From: an uncultured Brevundimonas sp.
GTDB taxonomy: Bacteria; Pseudomonadota; Alphaproteobacteria; Caulobacterales; Caulobacteraceae
Direction of reading: 5' to 3'
Length of the DNA: 64,000 nt
Assembly: GCF_947305955.1 (NCBI RefSeq)
Contig: NZ_CAMZFB010000008.1
Coordinates: forward strand, 1 to 64,000
Shown here one piece after another: positions 18,032-26,950 of this stretch. The position numbers and the translations under genes are program-made. The notes under the pieces are model-generated. The model did no database searches. It was given only the letters and a program-made list of their open reading frames with translations, and had not been told where the DNA came from. Each line of letters opens with the position of its first letter. Within the stretch, counting starts at the first letter, position 1.

Positions 18032-20446
18032 ATGATCGACCTGATGAACCGAACTTCTAATCGCGCGCGTATCCTGGGTCCGAGTGGGATCGCTCTTGTC
18101 GTGGCCGCTGGCCTGGCGACACCGGCGTTCGCACAGCAGGCTGCGCCTGCAGCGGCTCCTGCGGCCGAGGCTACGCCTCAGGTTGTTGTTGAAGATGTTG
18201 AGCGTGCCCGCGTTAACCGCATTCTGGTGACCGGTAACCAGCGTATCGACCAGACGACCGTGCTGTCGTACCTGCCGATCCAGCCGGGTGACATCGTCGA
18301 TCCGGTGACGTTCGACGTCGCGGTCCGCACTCTGTACCGCACCAACCTGTTTGCGAACGTTCAGCTGGGTCTTCAGCCGAATGGCGATCTGGTGATCGAG
18401 GTGGTCGAAAACCCGATCATCAACCAGGTGACCTTCGAGGGTAACAAGGCCCTCACCGAGAAGAAGCTTCGCGACGAAGTCTCGATCAACCCGCGCGGCA
18501 TCTATACCCGCGCCCGCGTTCAGGAAGACGTGGGTAAGATCGTCGAACTGTACCGTCTGGCAGGCCGTATCTCGGCAACCGTGACCCCGCGTCTGGTCCA
18601 GCTGGAGCAGAACCGCGTCGACGTCGTGTTCGAGATCGATGAAGGTCCGGAAAGCGGCATCTCGGGCATCACCTTCCTCGGCAACCGCGCCTTCTCGGAT
18701 GCGGACCTGCGCGAAGTGATGGTGACCCAGACCTCGCGCTGGTGGCGTCTGTTCTCGTCGAACGACAACTACGACCCGAACCGTCTGGACTATGACCGCG
18801 AGCAGCTGCGTAAATTCTATACGAACCGTGGCTACTACGACTTCACCATCCGTTCGTCGGTTGCCGAGCTGAAGCCGGACAACAGCGCCTTTGCGGTGAC
18901 CATCACCGTGGACGAAGGCGACAAGTACAACTTCGGCGAAGTGAAGGTGGTCACCGAGAGCGACCGTCTGAACGCCGACTTCCTGACGGCACTGCTGCCG
19001 ATCCGCTCGGGCGACCTGTACCAGAGCGACCGCATCGAAGCCGCCGTCGATACCCTGACCTTCGCGGCCGGTTCGGCGGGTTATGCCTTCGTCGACATCA
19101 ACCCGACCTATCGCGCCAATCCGGATACTGACACCGTCGACGTGACCTTCAACGTCCGCGAAGGCGCTCGCGTTTATGTGGACCGCATCAATGTGGTGGG
19201 CAACACCCGCACGCTGGATACGGTCATCCGTCGCGAAATGATGCTGGGCGAGGGCGATGCCTTCAACCGCTCGCTGCTGGAACGCTCGCGTAACAACCTG
19301 CGCGCCCTCGGCTTCTTTAAGGACGTGAAGATCGAAGAGACCCGTGGCTCGGCCCCGGACCGCTCGATCGTTAACGTGACCGTCGAAGAACAGCCGACCG
19401 GCGAACTGTCGGTGGGCGCTGGCTTCAGCTCGTTCGACAGCTTCACCCTGAACCTCGGCGTGACCGAGCGTAACTTCCGTGGTCGTGGCCAGAACATCGT
19501 GGCTCGCGCCGAATGGGGTTCGATCCGTCAGAACATCGACTTCCGCTTCACCGAGCCGAAGTTCATGGGCCGTGATGTGGCCGCCGGTTTCGACCTGTTC
19601 CACACCCGTCTGGACCTCAGCGAGTACTCTTCGTACGACTACCGCTCGACCGGTGCGGGCGTGCGTCTGACCTATCCGCTGAACAACTACACCCGTCTGA
19701 GCCTGCGCTACTTCATCAAGGACGATGAAGTGATGGTGCCGAACAGCTATTGCTCGAACGCGGGCATGGGCTCGTCGGCCCTCTGCGACCAGATCGGTGC
19801 CTATCTGAACTCGTCGGCGGGCTACACCCTGTTTGTTGACCGCCGTAACGATCCGGTCCGTCCGACCCGTGGCTGGACCACGGCTCTGCGTCAGGACTTC
19901 GCCGGCATCGGCGGTGACGTGAACTACATCAAGACCGAACTCGACGGTGCCTACTACTATGGCATCCGTCCGGAATGGGTCGTCAGTGTTCAGGGCTCCG
20001 TCGGCTATGTCGCGGGTTGGGCTGGTGACTCGATCCGCATTAACGACCGCTTCTTCAAGGGCGGCCAAAGCTTCCGTGGCTTTGAAACGGCCGGCATGGG
20101 CCCGCGTGACCTGAGCACGACCGACGCTCTGGGCGGGAACTTCTATGCGATTGGTACCGTTGAACTGACCGTACCGAACGGCCTGCCAGAACAGTATGGC
20201 ATCAAGACCAGCCTGTTCGCCGACGTGGGTACGCTGGGCCAACTGGACGACCGTTATCTAGTCAACGCACAAGGTATGCCGAACGCCAACATCGTCGACG
20301 ACATGGCTCTGCGCGCCGCCGCGGGCCTCAGCATCCACTGGCGTTCGCCGATGGGCCCGATCCGTTTCGACCTGTCGAAGGTCCTCTCGAAGGAAGACTA
20401 CGACAAGACCGAAACCTTCCGTTTCTCGACTTCAACCCAGTTCTAA
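18032..20446 (+). CDS. bamA: outer membrane protein assembly factor BamA
   Basis: BamA is the core beta-barrel of the machine that folds outer membrane proteins. From the ATG at 18032 the protein has 804 residues: a signal peptide ending near AFAQ (residue about 33), an Ala/Pro-rich linker, five POTRA domains (starting at VNRILVTGNQRI) up to about residue 400, and a C-terminal Omp85 barrel with GGQSFRGFETAG and a final Phe. AAGGA precedes this start; a longer frame from 17945 overlaps rseP and lacks a signal peptide at its N-terminus. Confidence 0.96.
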   Translation: MIDLMNRTSNRARILGPSGIALVVAAGLATPAFAQQAAPAAAPAAEATPQVVVEDVERARVNRILVTGNQRIDQTTVLSYLPIQPGDIVDPVTFDVAVRTLYRTNLFANVQLGLQPNGDLVIEVVENPIINQVTFEGNKALTEKKLRDEVSINPRGIYTRARVQEDVGKIVELYRLAGRISATVTPRLVQLEQNRVDVVFEIDEGPESGISGITFLGNRAFSDADLREVMVTQTSRWWRLFSSNDNYDPNRLDYDREQLRKFYTNRGYYDFTIRSSVAELKPDNSAFAVTITVDEGDKYNFGEVKVVTESDRLNADFLTALLPIRSGDLYQSDRIEAAVDTLTFAAGSAGYAFVDINPTYRANPDTDTVDVTFNVREGARVYVDRINVVGNTRTLDTVIRREMMLGEGDAFNRSLLERSRNNLRALGFFKDVKIEETRGSAPDRSIVNVTVEEQPTGELSVGAGFSSFDSFTLNLGVTERNFRGRGQNIVARAEWGSIRQNIDFRFTEPKFMGRDVAAGFDLFHTRLDLSEYSSYDYRSTGAGVRLTYPLNNYTRLSLRYFIKDDEVMVPNSYCSNAGMGSSALCDQIGAYLNSSAGYTLFVDRRNDPVRPTRGWTTALRQDFAGIGGDVNYIKTELDGAYYYGIRPEWVVSVQGSVGYVAGWAGDSIRINDRFFKGGQSFRGFETAGMGPRDLSTTDALGGNFYAIGTVELTVPNGLPEQYGIKTSLFADVGTLGQLDDRYLVNAQGMPNANIVDDMALRAAAGLSIHWRSPMGPIRFDLSKVLSKEDYDKTETFRFSTSTQF

Positions 20447-20479
20447 ACCGCGGCTATTTCCGCACTAAGGCTTAAGATT

Positions 20480-21061
20480 ATGAAGATGCTTTCGATTGGC
20501 GCTTTTGCGCTGGCAACGCTGACGGCCTCGGCTGCTGCTGCACAACAGGCTCCGACCAACCCGGGTCCGGTTCTGCCGGGCGTCTGCTCGTTCTCGGGCG
20601 AGCGCGTTCTGGGGGCTTCGGCTGCTGGCCAAGCCCTGCAATCGCGCATGGTTCAACTGTACCAAGAAGTTCAAGGCGAGCTTCAGCCGTACGCCACCGC
20701 CATCGAGTCCGAAGCCCAACAGCTGCAACAAAGCGCTGCCAGCCTGTCGGAAGCCGACCGCAACTCGCGCGTTCAGGCTCTGCAAAACCGTGACCGCGAA
20801 CTGCAACAACTGCAGCAAACCCGCGCTAACGAACTGCGCTACACCCAGTCGGTTCAGGCTCAAGCCATCGACACCGCTGCTCGTCCGATCGTGATCGCTG
20901 TCTACCAAGAGCGTGGTTGCGGCGTTCTGCTGTCGGCAGACGCAGTGGCCTACATCAACCCGGCCATGGACATCACCGACACCGTCATCCAGCGCCTGAA
21001 CGCCCAGCTGCCGACGCTGTCGTTCAACCGCATGCCGGTTCCGGTCCAAGCCCAGAACTAA
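20480..21061 (+). CDS. OmpH/Skp-family periplasmic chaperone
   Basis: The 193-residue protein has a cleavable signal peptide ([20 protein letters not shown]) and a long Gln/Glu/Ala-rich helical region (residues about 55-130), like the tentacle helices of Skp, which holds unfolded outer membrane proteins in the periplasm. Position between bamA and lpxD is the same as skp/ompH in many Gram-negatives. The C-terminal beta part is [20 protein letters not shown]. Sequence similarity to E. coli Skp is low, so the call rests on architecture and context. Confidence 0.85.
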   Translation: MKMLSIGAFALATLTASAAAAQQAPTNPGPVLPGVCSFSGERVLGASAAGQALQSRMVQLYQEVQGELQPYATAIESEAQQLQQSAASLSEADRNSRVQALQNRDRELQQLQQTRANELRYTQSVQAQAIDTAARPIVIAVYQERGCGVLLSADAVAYINPAMDITDTVIQRLNAQLPTLSFNRMPVPVQAQN

Positions 21062-21071
21062 TATCAGGGCC

Positions 21072-22085
21072 ATGCCCGACACGACCTTCTTCACGACCTT
21101 GCCCCCCCGCACGGTCTCCGCCATCGCCGCCGAACTCGGCGCGGAGGTGATCCGGGGTGGAGAGGTCATCGTTTCGGCGGTTGCGCCCCTGTCCGGCAAG
21201 GACGGGGGCGCTATCGCTTTTATGGGCGATCGCAAATACCTGCCGGACTTGGAGAAGACCAAGGCCGCGTGCGTGATTGTGCACCCGTCCATGGTTGACC
21301 ATGTGCCGGCCGGTGTGGCCGTCATCGCATCACGTCAGGCGCAGGCCGACTGGGCCCTGACGTCCATGATGCTGCACGAGCCGCGACGCCTGCTGCGGGC
21401 CATTCCGCTGGCCGAGGCTGCCGAGGACGACACTGTGGTGATCGAACCCGGTGTGGTGATCGGCGAGGGCGCACGGATCGGCCGTGGTTCGTACATCGGT
21501 GCCAACACCGTCATTGGCCCGGGCGTGCAGATCGGTCGCGACTGCACCATCGGCTCCAGTGCCAGCCTCTTCTTCTGCCTGTTGGGGGACAGGGTGAAGA
21601 TCTATTCCGGTGTTCGCATCGGCGAGGCCGGTTTCGGAGCGGCGGTATCGCGCAACGGTCCGGTGGACATTCCGCAGCTGGGCCGCGTGATCATTCAAGA
21701 CAACGTCACCATCGGTGCGAACTCCTGCGTGGATCGCGGCGCGTTCGACGACACCGTCATCGGCGAGAACACCAAGATCGATAATCTGGTGATGATCGGC
21801 CACAACTGTGTCATCGGTCGCAATAACCTGCTCGCTGGCAACACGGGCATTTCCGGCTCTGTGACCACGGGTGACAATGTCATCTTTGGTGGCAAGGCGG
21901 GTATCGGCGACCACATCAATATCGGGGAGGGGGCCCGAGTAGCCGCAGGGGCTGGCGTATTGGCCGATGTTCCTGCTGGCGAAACCTGGTCCGGCTATCC
22001 GGCCAGACCCCTGCGTCGTTTCCTGCGCGAAACCGTATGGGTCTCCAAACAGGCGTCAAAACCGCGTGACGCAAAGGATTCCTGA
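21072..22085 (+). CDS. lpxD: UDP-3-O-acyl-glucosamine N-acyltransferase
   Basis: The third step of lipid A synthesis: transfers a hydroxyacyl chain to the 2-amino group. The 337-residue protein has an N-terminal uridine-binding domain ([19 protein letters not shown]) and a left-handed beta helix of hexapeptide repeats ([20 protein letters not shown]). The catalytic His is probably in MIGHNCVIG. It lies ten bases after the ompH gene and one base before fabZ. Confidence 0.95.
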   Translation: MPDTTFFTTLPPRTVSAIAAELGAEVIRGGEVIVSAVAPLSGKDGGAIAFMGDRKYLPDLEKTKAACVIVHPSMVDHVPAGVAVIASRQAQADWALTSMMLHEPRRLLRAIPLAEAAEDDTVVIEPGVVIGEGARIGRGSYIGANTVIGPGVQIGRDCTIGSSASLFFCLLGDRVKIYSGVRIGEAGFGAAVSRNGPVDIPQLGRVIIQDNVTIGANSCVDRGAFDDTVIGENTKIDNLVMIGHNCVIGRNNLLAGNTGISGSVTTGDNVIFGGKAGIGDHINIGEGARVAAGAGVLADVPAGETWSGYPARPLRRFLRETVWVSKQASKPRDAKDS

Positions 22086-22086
22086 G

Positions 22087-22551
22087 ATGAGCGAACAGAT
22101 TAACATCGATTATGCCGAAGTGATGCGCCGCCTGCCGCATCGCTATCCCTTCCTGCTGGTCGACAAGGCCGAGGATTTCGTTCCGGCGACCTCTCTGGTC
22201 GGCATCAAGAACGTCACCCATAACGAGCCGTTCTTCCCCGGCCACTTCCCGATCGATCCGGTCATGCCGGGCGTTCTGATCGTCGAGGCTATGGCCCAGA
22301 CGGGCGCTCTGCTGATGTCCAAGACGCTCGACGTTCCGGTCGAGGACAAGGTCATCATGTTCATGTCCATCGACGGTGTTCGCTTCCGTAAGCCGGCGCG
22401 TCCGGGCGACCAACTGCGCATGGAAGTGAAGGTGCTGAAAGCACGCGGCGATGCTTATAAATTCCGTGGCGAAACCTTCATCGACGGCAAGCTCGCCGCC
22501 GAGGCTGAGTTCATGGCCATGGTCGTCAAAATCGAGGAACCGGCCAAGTGA
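22087..22551 (+). CDS. fabZ: 3-hydroxyacyl-ACP dehydratase FabZ
   Basis: A hot-dog fold enzyme that dehydrates 3-hydroxyacyl-ACP in fatty acid elongation and competes with LpxA/LpxD for the same acyl pool. From the ATG at 22087 it has 154 residues. It contains LPHRYPFLLVD and the active-site region EPFFPGHFPIDPVMPGVLI with the catalytic His, then VEAMAQ with Glu. A longer frame from 21967 overlaps lpxD and has no conserved residues. The stop overlaps the lpxA GTG by four bases. Confidence 0.96.
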   Translation: MSEQINIDYAEVMRRLPHRYPFLLVDKAEDFVPATSLVGIKNVTHNEPFFPGHFPIDPVMPGVLIVEAMAQTGALLMSKTLDVPVEDKVIMFMSIDGVRFRKPARPGDQLRMEVKVLKARGDAYKFRGETFIDGKLAAEAEFMAMVVKIEEPAK

Positions 22552-23339
22552 GCCAAATCCACCCTACCGCCATCGTAGACTCCACTGCAGTGATCGCAGA
22601 CGGCGCTGTCGTCGGCCCGTGGAGCGTTGTGGGACCGAACGTGACCCTGTCGGCAGGCGTCGTGCTGAAATCGCACGTCGTCGTCCAGCAGGACACGTCC
22701 ATCGGCGCCAACACGGTTGTGCACCCGTTCGCCCTTGTCGGCGGCGACCCGCAACACCTTGGCTATAAGGGTGAGACTGTTCGCCTCGAGATCGGCGAGA
22801 ACAACATCATCCGCGAACACGCGACCCTGAACCGCGGCACGCCGCAGGGTTCGGGCGTGACCAAGCTGGGCAACAACTGTCTGCTGATGACGGGTGCCCA
22901 CATCGGTCACGACTGCGTGGTCGAGGACAACGTCACCATGGCCAACAATGCGACGCTGGGCGGTCACGCCCACGTCGGTTCGCGGACCTTCCTCGGCGGC
23001 CTGTGCGCCGTGCACCAGAATGCCCGCGTGGGGCAAGGTGCGATCGTCGGCGGTCTGGCAGCGGTGACGCGCGATGTGATCCCTTACGGCTCGGTATGGG
23101 GCAACCACGCGCGTCTGCGCGGACTGAACATCATCGGCCTGAAGCGCAAGGGGTATGGCAAGGACGACCTGCGTCGCCTGCTGGCCTTTTATCGCGACCT
23201 GTTCGAGGGCGAGGGTGCCTTTTCCGAGCGTCTGGAAACGGTTGCGGCTACCTATGGTGACCTGCCGGAGATTGTCGAAATCCTCGACTTCATCCGTGAT
23301 GGTGCCAAGCGTCCGCTCTGCCTGCCGAACGCCGAATGA
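22548..23339 (+). CDS. lpxA: UDP-N-acetylglucosamine acyltransferase
   Basis: The first committed step of lipid A synthesis. The 263-residue protein is a left-handed beta helix (IHPTAIVDSTAVIADGAVVG) with the catalytic region containing TGAHIGHDCVVEDNV and a helical C-terminus (LNIIGLKRKGYGKDDLRRL). GTG is the start, in a GTGA overlap with fabZ, and the stop overlaps lpxI by four bases (ATGA). Confidence 0.96.
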   Translation: MSQIHPTAIVDSTAVIADGAVVGPWSVVGPNVTLSAGVVLKSHVVVQQDTSIGANTVVHPFALVGGDPQHLGYKGETVRLEIGENNIIREHATLNRGTPQGSGVTKLGNNCLLMTGAHIGHDCVVEDNVTMANNATLGGHAHVGSRTFLGGLCAVHQNARVGQGAIVGGLAAVTRDVIPYGSVWGNHARLRGLNIIGLKRKGYGKDDLRRLLAFYRDLFEGEGAFSERLETVAATYGDLPEIVEILDFIRDGAKRPLCLPNAE

Positions 23340-24181
23340 AAAAGCTGGGACTGATCGCCGGTGGGGGCGACCTTCCCGCATCTGTGGCGGCCCGCTGTGA
23401 AGCAGAGGGCCGCCCGCTCTACATCATCCGTCTGGACGGCTTTGCGGGCGACGACCTGCTGAAATGGGATGGCGAGACGCTGGGCATGGCCCAGATCGGC
23501 GGCATTCTGAAGGCCCTGCGCCGCGAGGGGTGTGAGGCCGTCTGTCTGGCGGGCTATGTGAACCGTCCCGATTTCAAGACGCTGAAGCCGGATCTCAAGG
23601 GGGCCTCGGTCCTTCCGGGCATAATCGCCGCCGCGACCAAGGGCGACGATGCCCTGCTGCGCAAGATCCTCGGCATCTTCGAGGGTGAGGGCTATGAGGT
23701 CGTGGGTGCCGATGACATCCTTGGCGGCCAGACCCTGACGGCTGGGGCGCTGGGGGCGCTGTCGCCGACGGATAGCCAGATGGCGGACCTGCGAAAGGCC
23801 ATCCACGTGGCCGAGAAATCCGGTGAGCTGGATATCGGTCAGGGCGCAGTCGTCTGTGAAGGTCTGGTACTGGCCGTAGAGGCTCAGGAAGGCACCGACC
23901 AGATGCTGCTGCGTGTCGCTGGCCTGCCACAGGACCTGCGCGGCACGGCCGATAGCCGCAAGGGCTGTCTGGCCAAGGCTCCCAAGCCCATTCAGGACAC
24001 CCGCGTGGACATGCCGGTCATCGGCCCGCGCACGGTCGAACTGGCCGCTGCCGCGGGGCTGGCGGGTATTGGCGGCTTCGTCGGGCGTCTTATCGTCATG
24101 GATGCCGAAGGAACGCGTGCGGCGGCGGACAGGCTGGGCCTGTTCGTGTGGGGGATGACTGACGGGGACCGATTGTCGTGA
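23336..24181 (+). CDS. lpxI: UDP-2,3-diacylglucosamine pyrophosphatase LpxI
   Basis: LpxI hydrolyses UDP-2,3-diacylglucosamine to lipid X. It replaces the unrelated LpxH in many alphaproteobacteria and was defined in C. crescentus. The 281-residue protein begins KKLGLIAGGGDLP, and carries GYVNRPDF and DAEGTRAAADRLGLFVWG near the end, all typical of the former DUF1009 family. Overlaps of four bases on both sides tie it to lpxA and lpxB. Confidence 0.95.
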   Translation: MKKLGLIAGGGDLPASVAARCEAEGRPLYIIRLDGFAGDDLLKWDGETLGMAQIGGILKALRREGCEAVCLAGYVNRPDFKTLKPDLKGASVLPGIIAAATKGDDALLRKILGIFEGEGYEVVGADDILGGQTLTAGALGALSPTDSQMADLRKAIHVAEKSGELDIGQGAVVCEGLVLAVEAQEGTDQMLLRVAGLPQDLRGTADSRKGCLAKAPKPIQDTRVDMPVIGPRTVELAAAAGLAGIGGFVGRLIVMDAEGTRAAADRLGLFVWGMTDGDRLS

Positions 24182-25341
24182 AGCCATACAAGATCATGCT
24201 CGTGGCCGCAGAGGCCTCTGGCGATGTGCTGGGAGCCGAACTGGCCAAGGCACTCAAAGCCAAATTGGGCGACGGCGTGAGCTTTGTGGGCGTCGGCGGT
24301 CCGCGCATGGCCGAGCTGGGCATCCAAAGCCCGTTCGACATCGCGCAACTGTCGATCCTCGGCGTCGTCGAGGCGCTGAAAGCCTATAAGCGCGTCAAGG
24401 CACGGGTCGAGGATACAGCGGCACTGGCCGCGCGGGAAAAGCCCGACGCGGTCATTCTGATCGATTCATGGGGCTTCACCATCCGAGTGGCGCGGGCGAT
24501 CCGCAAGCTGATGCCGGAAGTGGCGCTGATCAAATACGTCGGGCCTCAGGTCTGGGCCTCCCGTCCGGGGCGGGCCAAGGTGCTGGCGGGCGCGGTGGAT
24601 CACATGTTGGCCCTGTATCCGATGGATGCGCCGTTCTTCGAGCGCGAAGGCCTGCCGACCACGGTTGTGGGCTCGTCGGCCCTGCACATCGATATGGGCA
24701 AGGACGATGGCTCGGCCTTCCGCAAGGCGCGCGGCTTGGCGGATGATACGCCGCTGCTGCTCGTCCTGCCGGGCAGCCGTCCCAAGGAAATCGAGCGGAT
24801 GACGCCTGTCTATGAAGAGACGGTCAAACGCCTGAAAGCGACCATTCCGGACCTGCAGGTCGCCGTCGTGGCCGCTGGCACTGTGGCGTCCGATGTTACG
24901 GGTCGTGTGGCCAGTTGGCCGTTCCGCACCTTCCTTGTGACAGAAGCCGAGAAATATTCGGCCATGAAGGCGGCGGACGTGGCGCTGGCCACCAGTGGAA
25001 CAGTGTCGACAGAGATCGCCATGGCGGGCACGCCGATGGTCATCGCCTATAAGATCGACAACCTGTCGTACCGCCTGATGAAGCCACTGGTGACGGCGAA
25101 ATATTTCACCATGCTGAACCTCGCCGCCGACGAGGAAGTGGCCAAGGAATGTATCCAGTTCGAGGCCACGCCTGATTTCATCACCCCGCACGTCGAGCGT
25201 TTGCTGACCGACAAGGCGGCGGCTAAGGCACAGGCCGAGCGTCAGACGCAGGCGCTGGAAATTCTCGGCAGAGGCGGGCCAAATCCTTCAGAGTTGGCCG
25301 CCGATGCGGTTATCGACGTTCTGGAACGCCGAAAAGCCTGA
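24178..25341 (+). CDS. lpxB: lipid-A-disaccharide synthase
   Basis: A GT-B glycosyltransferase (family GT19) that joins lipid X and UDP-2,3-diacylglucosamine. The 387-residue protein begins KIMLVAAEASGDVLGAEL and has the conserved FVGVGGPRMAELG near residue 38, LPGSRPKEIERM near residue 197, and a conserved C-terminal region TSGTVSTEIAMAGTPMVIAY. GTG start in a GTGA overlap with lpxI. It is the last gene of the lipid A run. Confidence 0.96.
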   Translation: MKPYKIMLVAAEASGDVLGAELAKALKAKLGDGVSFVGVGGPRMAELGIQSPFDIAQLSILGVVEALKAYKRVKARVEDTAALAAREKPDAVILIDSWGFTIRVARAIRKLMPEVALIKYVGPQVWASRPGRAKVLAGAVDHMLALYPMDAPFFEREGLPTTVVGSSALHIDMGKDDGSAFRKARGLADDTPLLLVLPGSRPKEIERMTPVYEETVKRLKATIPDLQVAVVAAGTVASDVTGRVASWPFRTFLVTEAEKYSAMKAADVALATSGTVSTEIAMAGTPMVIAYKIDNLSYRLMKPLVTAKYFTMLNLAADEEVAKECIQFEATPDFITPHVERLLTDKAAAKAQAERQTQALEILGRGGPNPSELAADAVIDVLERRKA

Positions 25342-25343
25342 TC

Positions 25344-25514
25344 TTATTTGGTCATCCACGGGCGGGATTTGCCCGCCTCGATGCGCTTGTTCTGTTCACG
25401 TTGAAAGGCTCCGCCGCGCGGGGCCTTTTCGCGTTTGGCCAGGGCTTCCTGCTTCTGGCGGAAGGCACGCTGGATGGGCGTTTCGTTGGCGGGGGGATTG
25501 GTGTCGTTGGTCAT
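25344..25514 (-). CDS. 56-residue basic hypothetical protein
   Basis: A short ORF between lpxB and gltA on the minus strand. The product starts MTNDTNPPANETPIQRAFRQ, is rich in Lys, Arg, Glu and Gln (QKQEALAKREKAPRGG), and ends KSRPWMTK. No membrane segment or cysteine. It reads as an intrinsically helical or disordered, positively charged cytoplasmic protein. Its coding region converges on lpxB, two bases after the lpxB stop. I do not know a function. Codon choice is GC-rich at third positions like real genes here. Confidence 0.65.
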   Translation of the reverse strand: MTNDTNPPANETPIQRAFRQKQEALAKREKAPRGGAFQREQNKRIEAGKSRPWMTK

Positions 25515-25535
25515 AGGACGCCTTGTCTAGCATAG

Positions 25536-25564
25536 AAAAAACGCCGGAGCTTTCGCTCCGGCGT
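25536..25564 (-). terminator. intrinsic terminator of gltA
   Basis: A perfect 10-bp stem (ACGCCGGAGC with GCTCCGGCGT) closes on TTTC, with a run of A residues on the left that gives a U-tract on the minus strand. It lies 26 bases after the gltA stop. Confidence 0.9.
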
Positions 25565-25590
25565 TTCCGCTTCAATCCTGAAAGGATGGA

Positions 25591-26886
25591 TTAGCCGCGC
25601 TTGTCGATCGAGACGTAGTCGCGTTGCGTCGGGCCGGTGTACAGCTGACGCGGACGGCCGATCTTTTGGCCCGGATCTTCGATCATTTCCTGCCATTGCG
25701 AAATCCAGCCGACGGTACGGGCCAGAGCGAACAGCACGGTGAACATGGTGGTCGGGAAGCCCATCGCCGACAGGGTGATGCCCGAGTAGAAGTCCACGTT
25801 CGGGAACAGCTTGCGCGAGGTGAAGTATTCGTCGTTCAGGGCAACCTTTTCCAGTTCCTTGGCGACGACGAACAGCGGATCGTCCTGACGGCCGGTCGCT
25901 TCCAGCACTTCGTAGGCCGACTGCTGCATCACCTTGGCGCGCGGATCGTAGTTCTTATACACGCGGTGGCCGAAGCCCATCAGCTTGTACTTACGGTCCT
26001 TAACGCCTTGGATGAACTCAGGAATACGGTCCGGAGTACCGATTTCCTTCAGCATGTTCAGGGCTTCTTCGTTCGCGCCGCCGTGCGACGGGCCCCACAG
26101 GCAGGCGATGCCGGCTGCGATACAGGCGAACGGGTTGGCACCCGACGAACCAGCCAGACGGACGGTCGAGGTCGAGGCGTTTTGCTCGTGGTCGGCGTGC
26201 AGGGTGAAGATGCGGTCCATGGCGCGGACGATGCGCGGATCAACCGAATAGTCTTCAGCCGGAACGGCGAAGCACATGCGCAGGAAGTTCTCGGCGTACG
26301 ACAGGTCGTTGCGCGGCGAGATGAACGGCTGGCCAACGTGGTACTTGTAAGCACGGGCAGCGATGGTCGGCATCTTGGCGATCAGGCGGATAGCCGAGAT
26401 TTCGCGCTGGACCGGGTCATTGATGTCGAGGCTGTCGTGGTAGAAGGCCGACAGAGCGCCGACGGTACCAACCATGATGGCCATCGGGTGGGCGTCGCGG
26501 CGGAAGCCTTCGAAGAAGCGGTCAAACTGCGCGTGCAGCATGGTGTGCTTCGTGACGGTTTCCTTGAAGGCTTCGTATTCCGAAGCGGTCGGCAGCTCGC
26601 CCTTCAGCAGCAGGTGGCAAACTTCCAGGAAGTTCGACTGCGAGGCCAGTTGGTCGATCGGATAGCCGCGGTGCAGCAGAACGCCTTCGTCACCGTCGAT
26701 GAAGGTCAGGCCCGACTCGCACGAGGCGGTCGAGGTGAAACCCGGGTCAAAGGTGAAAGCGCCGGTGCCGGCGTACAGCTTGCGAATGTCGATGACGTCC
26801 GGGCCGGTCGAACCGGACAGGACGGGGAGTTCGATGCTCTTGTCGCCAAGGGTAAGAGTGGCGGCAGGTTTAGCTTGTTCAGTCAT
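25591..26886 (-). CDS. gltA: citrate synthase
   Basis: The 431-residue type II (hexameric-type) citrate synthase condenses oxaloacetate and acetyl-CoA at the entry of the TCA cycle. It carries the active-site His region [17 protein letters not shown] and [18 protein letters not shown], both diagnostic, plus YPIDQLA near residue 95. A clear terminator follows. It lies downstream of gltX in the same direction with a 64-base gap. Confidence 0.97.
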   Translation of the reverse strand: MTEQAKPAATLTLGDKSIELPVLSGSTGPDVIDIRKLYAGTGAFTFDPGFTSTASCESGLTFIDGDEGVLLHRGYPIDQLASQSNFLEVCHLLLKGELPTASEYEAFKETVTKHTMLHAQFDRFFEGFRRDAHPMAIMVGTVGALSAFYHDSLDINDPVQREISAIRLIAKMPTIAARAYKYHVGQPFISPRNDLSYAENFLRMCFAVPAEDYSVDPRIVRAMDRIFTLHADHEQNASTSTVRLAGSSGANPFACIAAGIACLWGPSHGGANEEALNMLKEIGTPDRIPEFIQGVKDRKYKLMGFGHRVYKNYDPRAKVMQQSAYEVLEATGRQDDPLFVVAKELEKVALNDEYFTSRKLFPNVDFYSGITLSAMGFPTTMFTVLFALARTVGWISQWQEMIEDPGQKIGRPRQLYTGPTQRDYVSIDKRG

Positions 26887-26950
26887 CTGGGCCCCTTGTT
26901 ATATCGGACCGGGCGCGGGGAGGCGGACGGCCTTATGTTTGGTTGGTGTG

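Noticed and set aside
18017..20242. 741-codon open frame antisense to bamA
   Set aside because: It is the mirror of a GC-rich third-position gene; the product is Arg/His/Val-rich with no fold or start signal, while the + strand encodes clear BamA.
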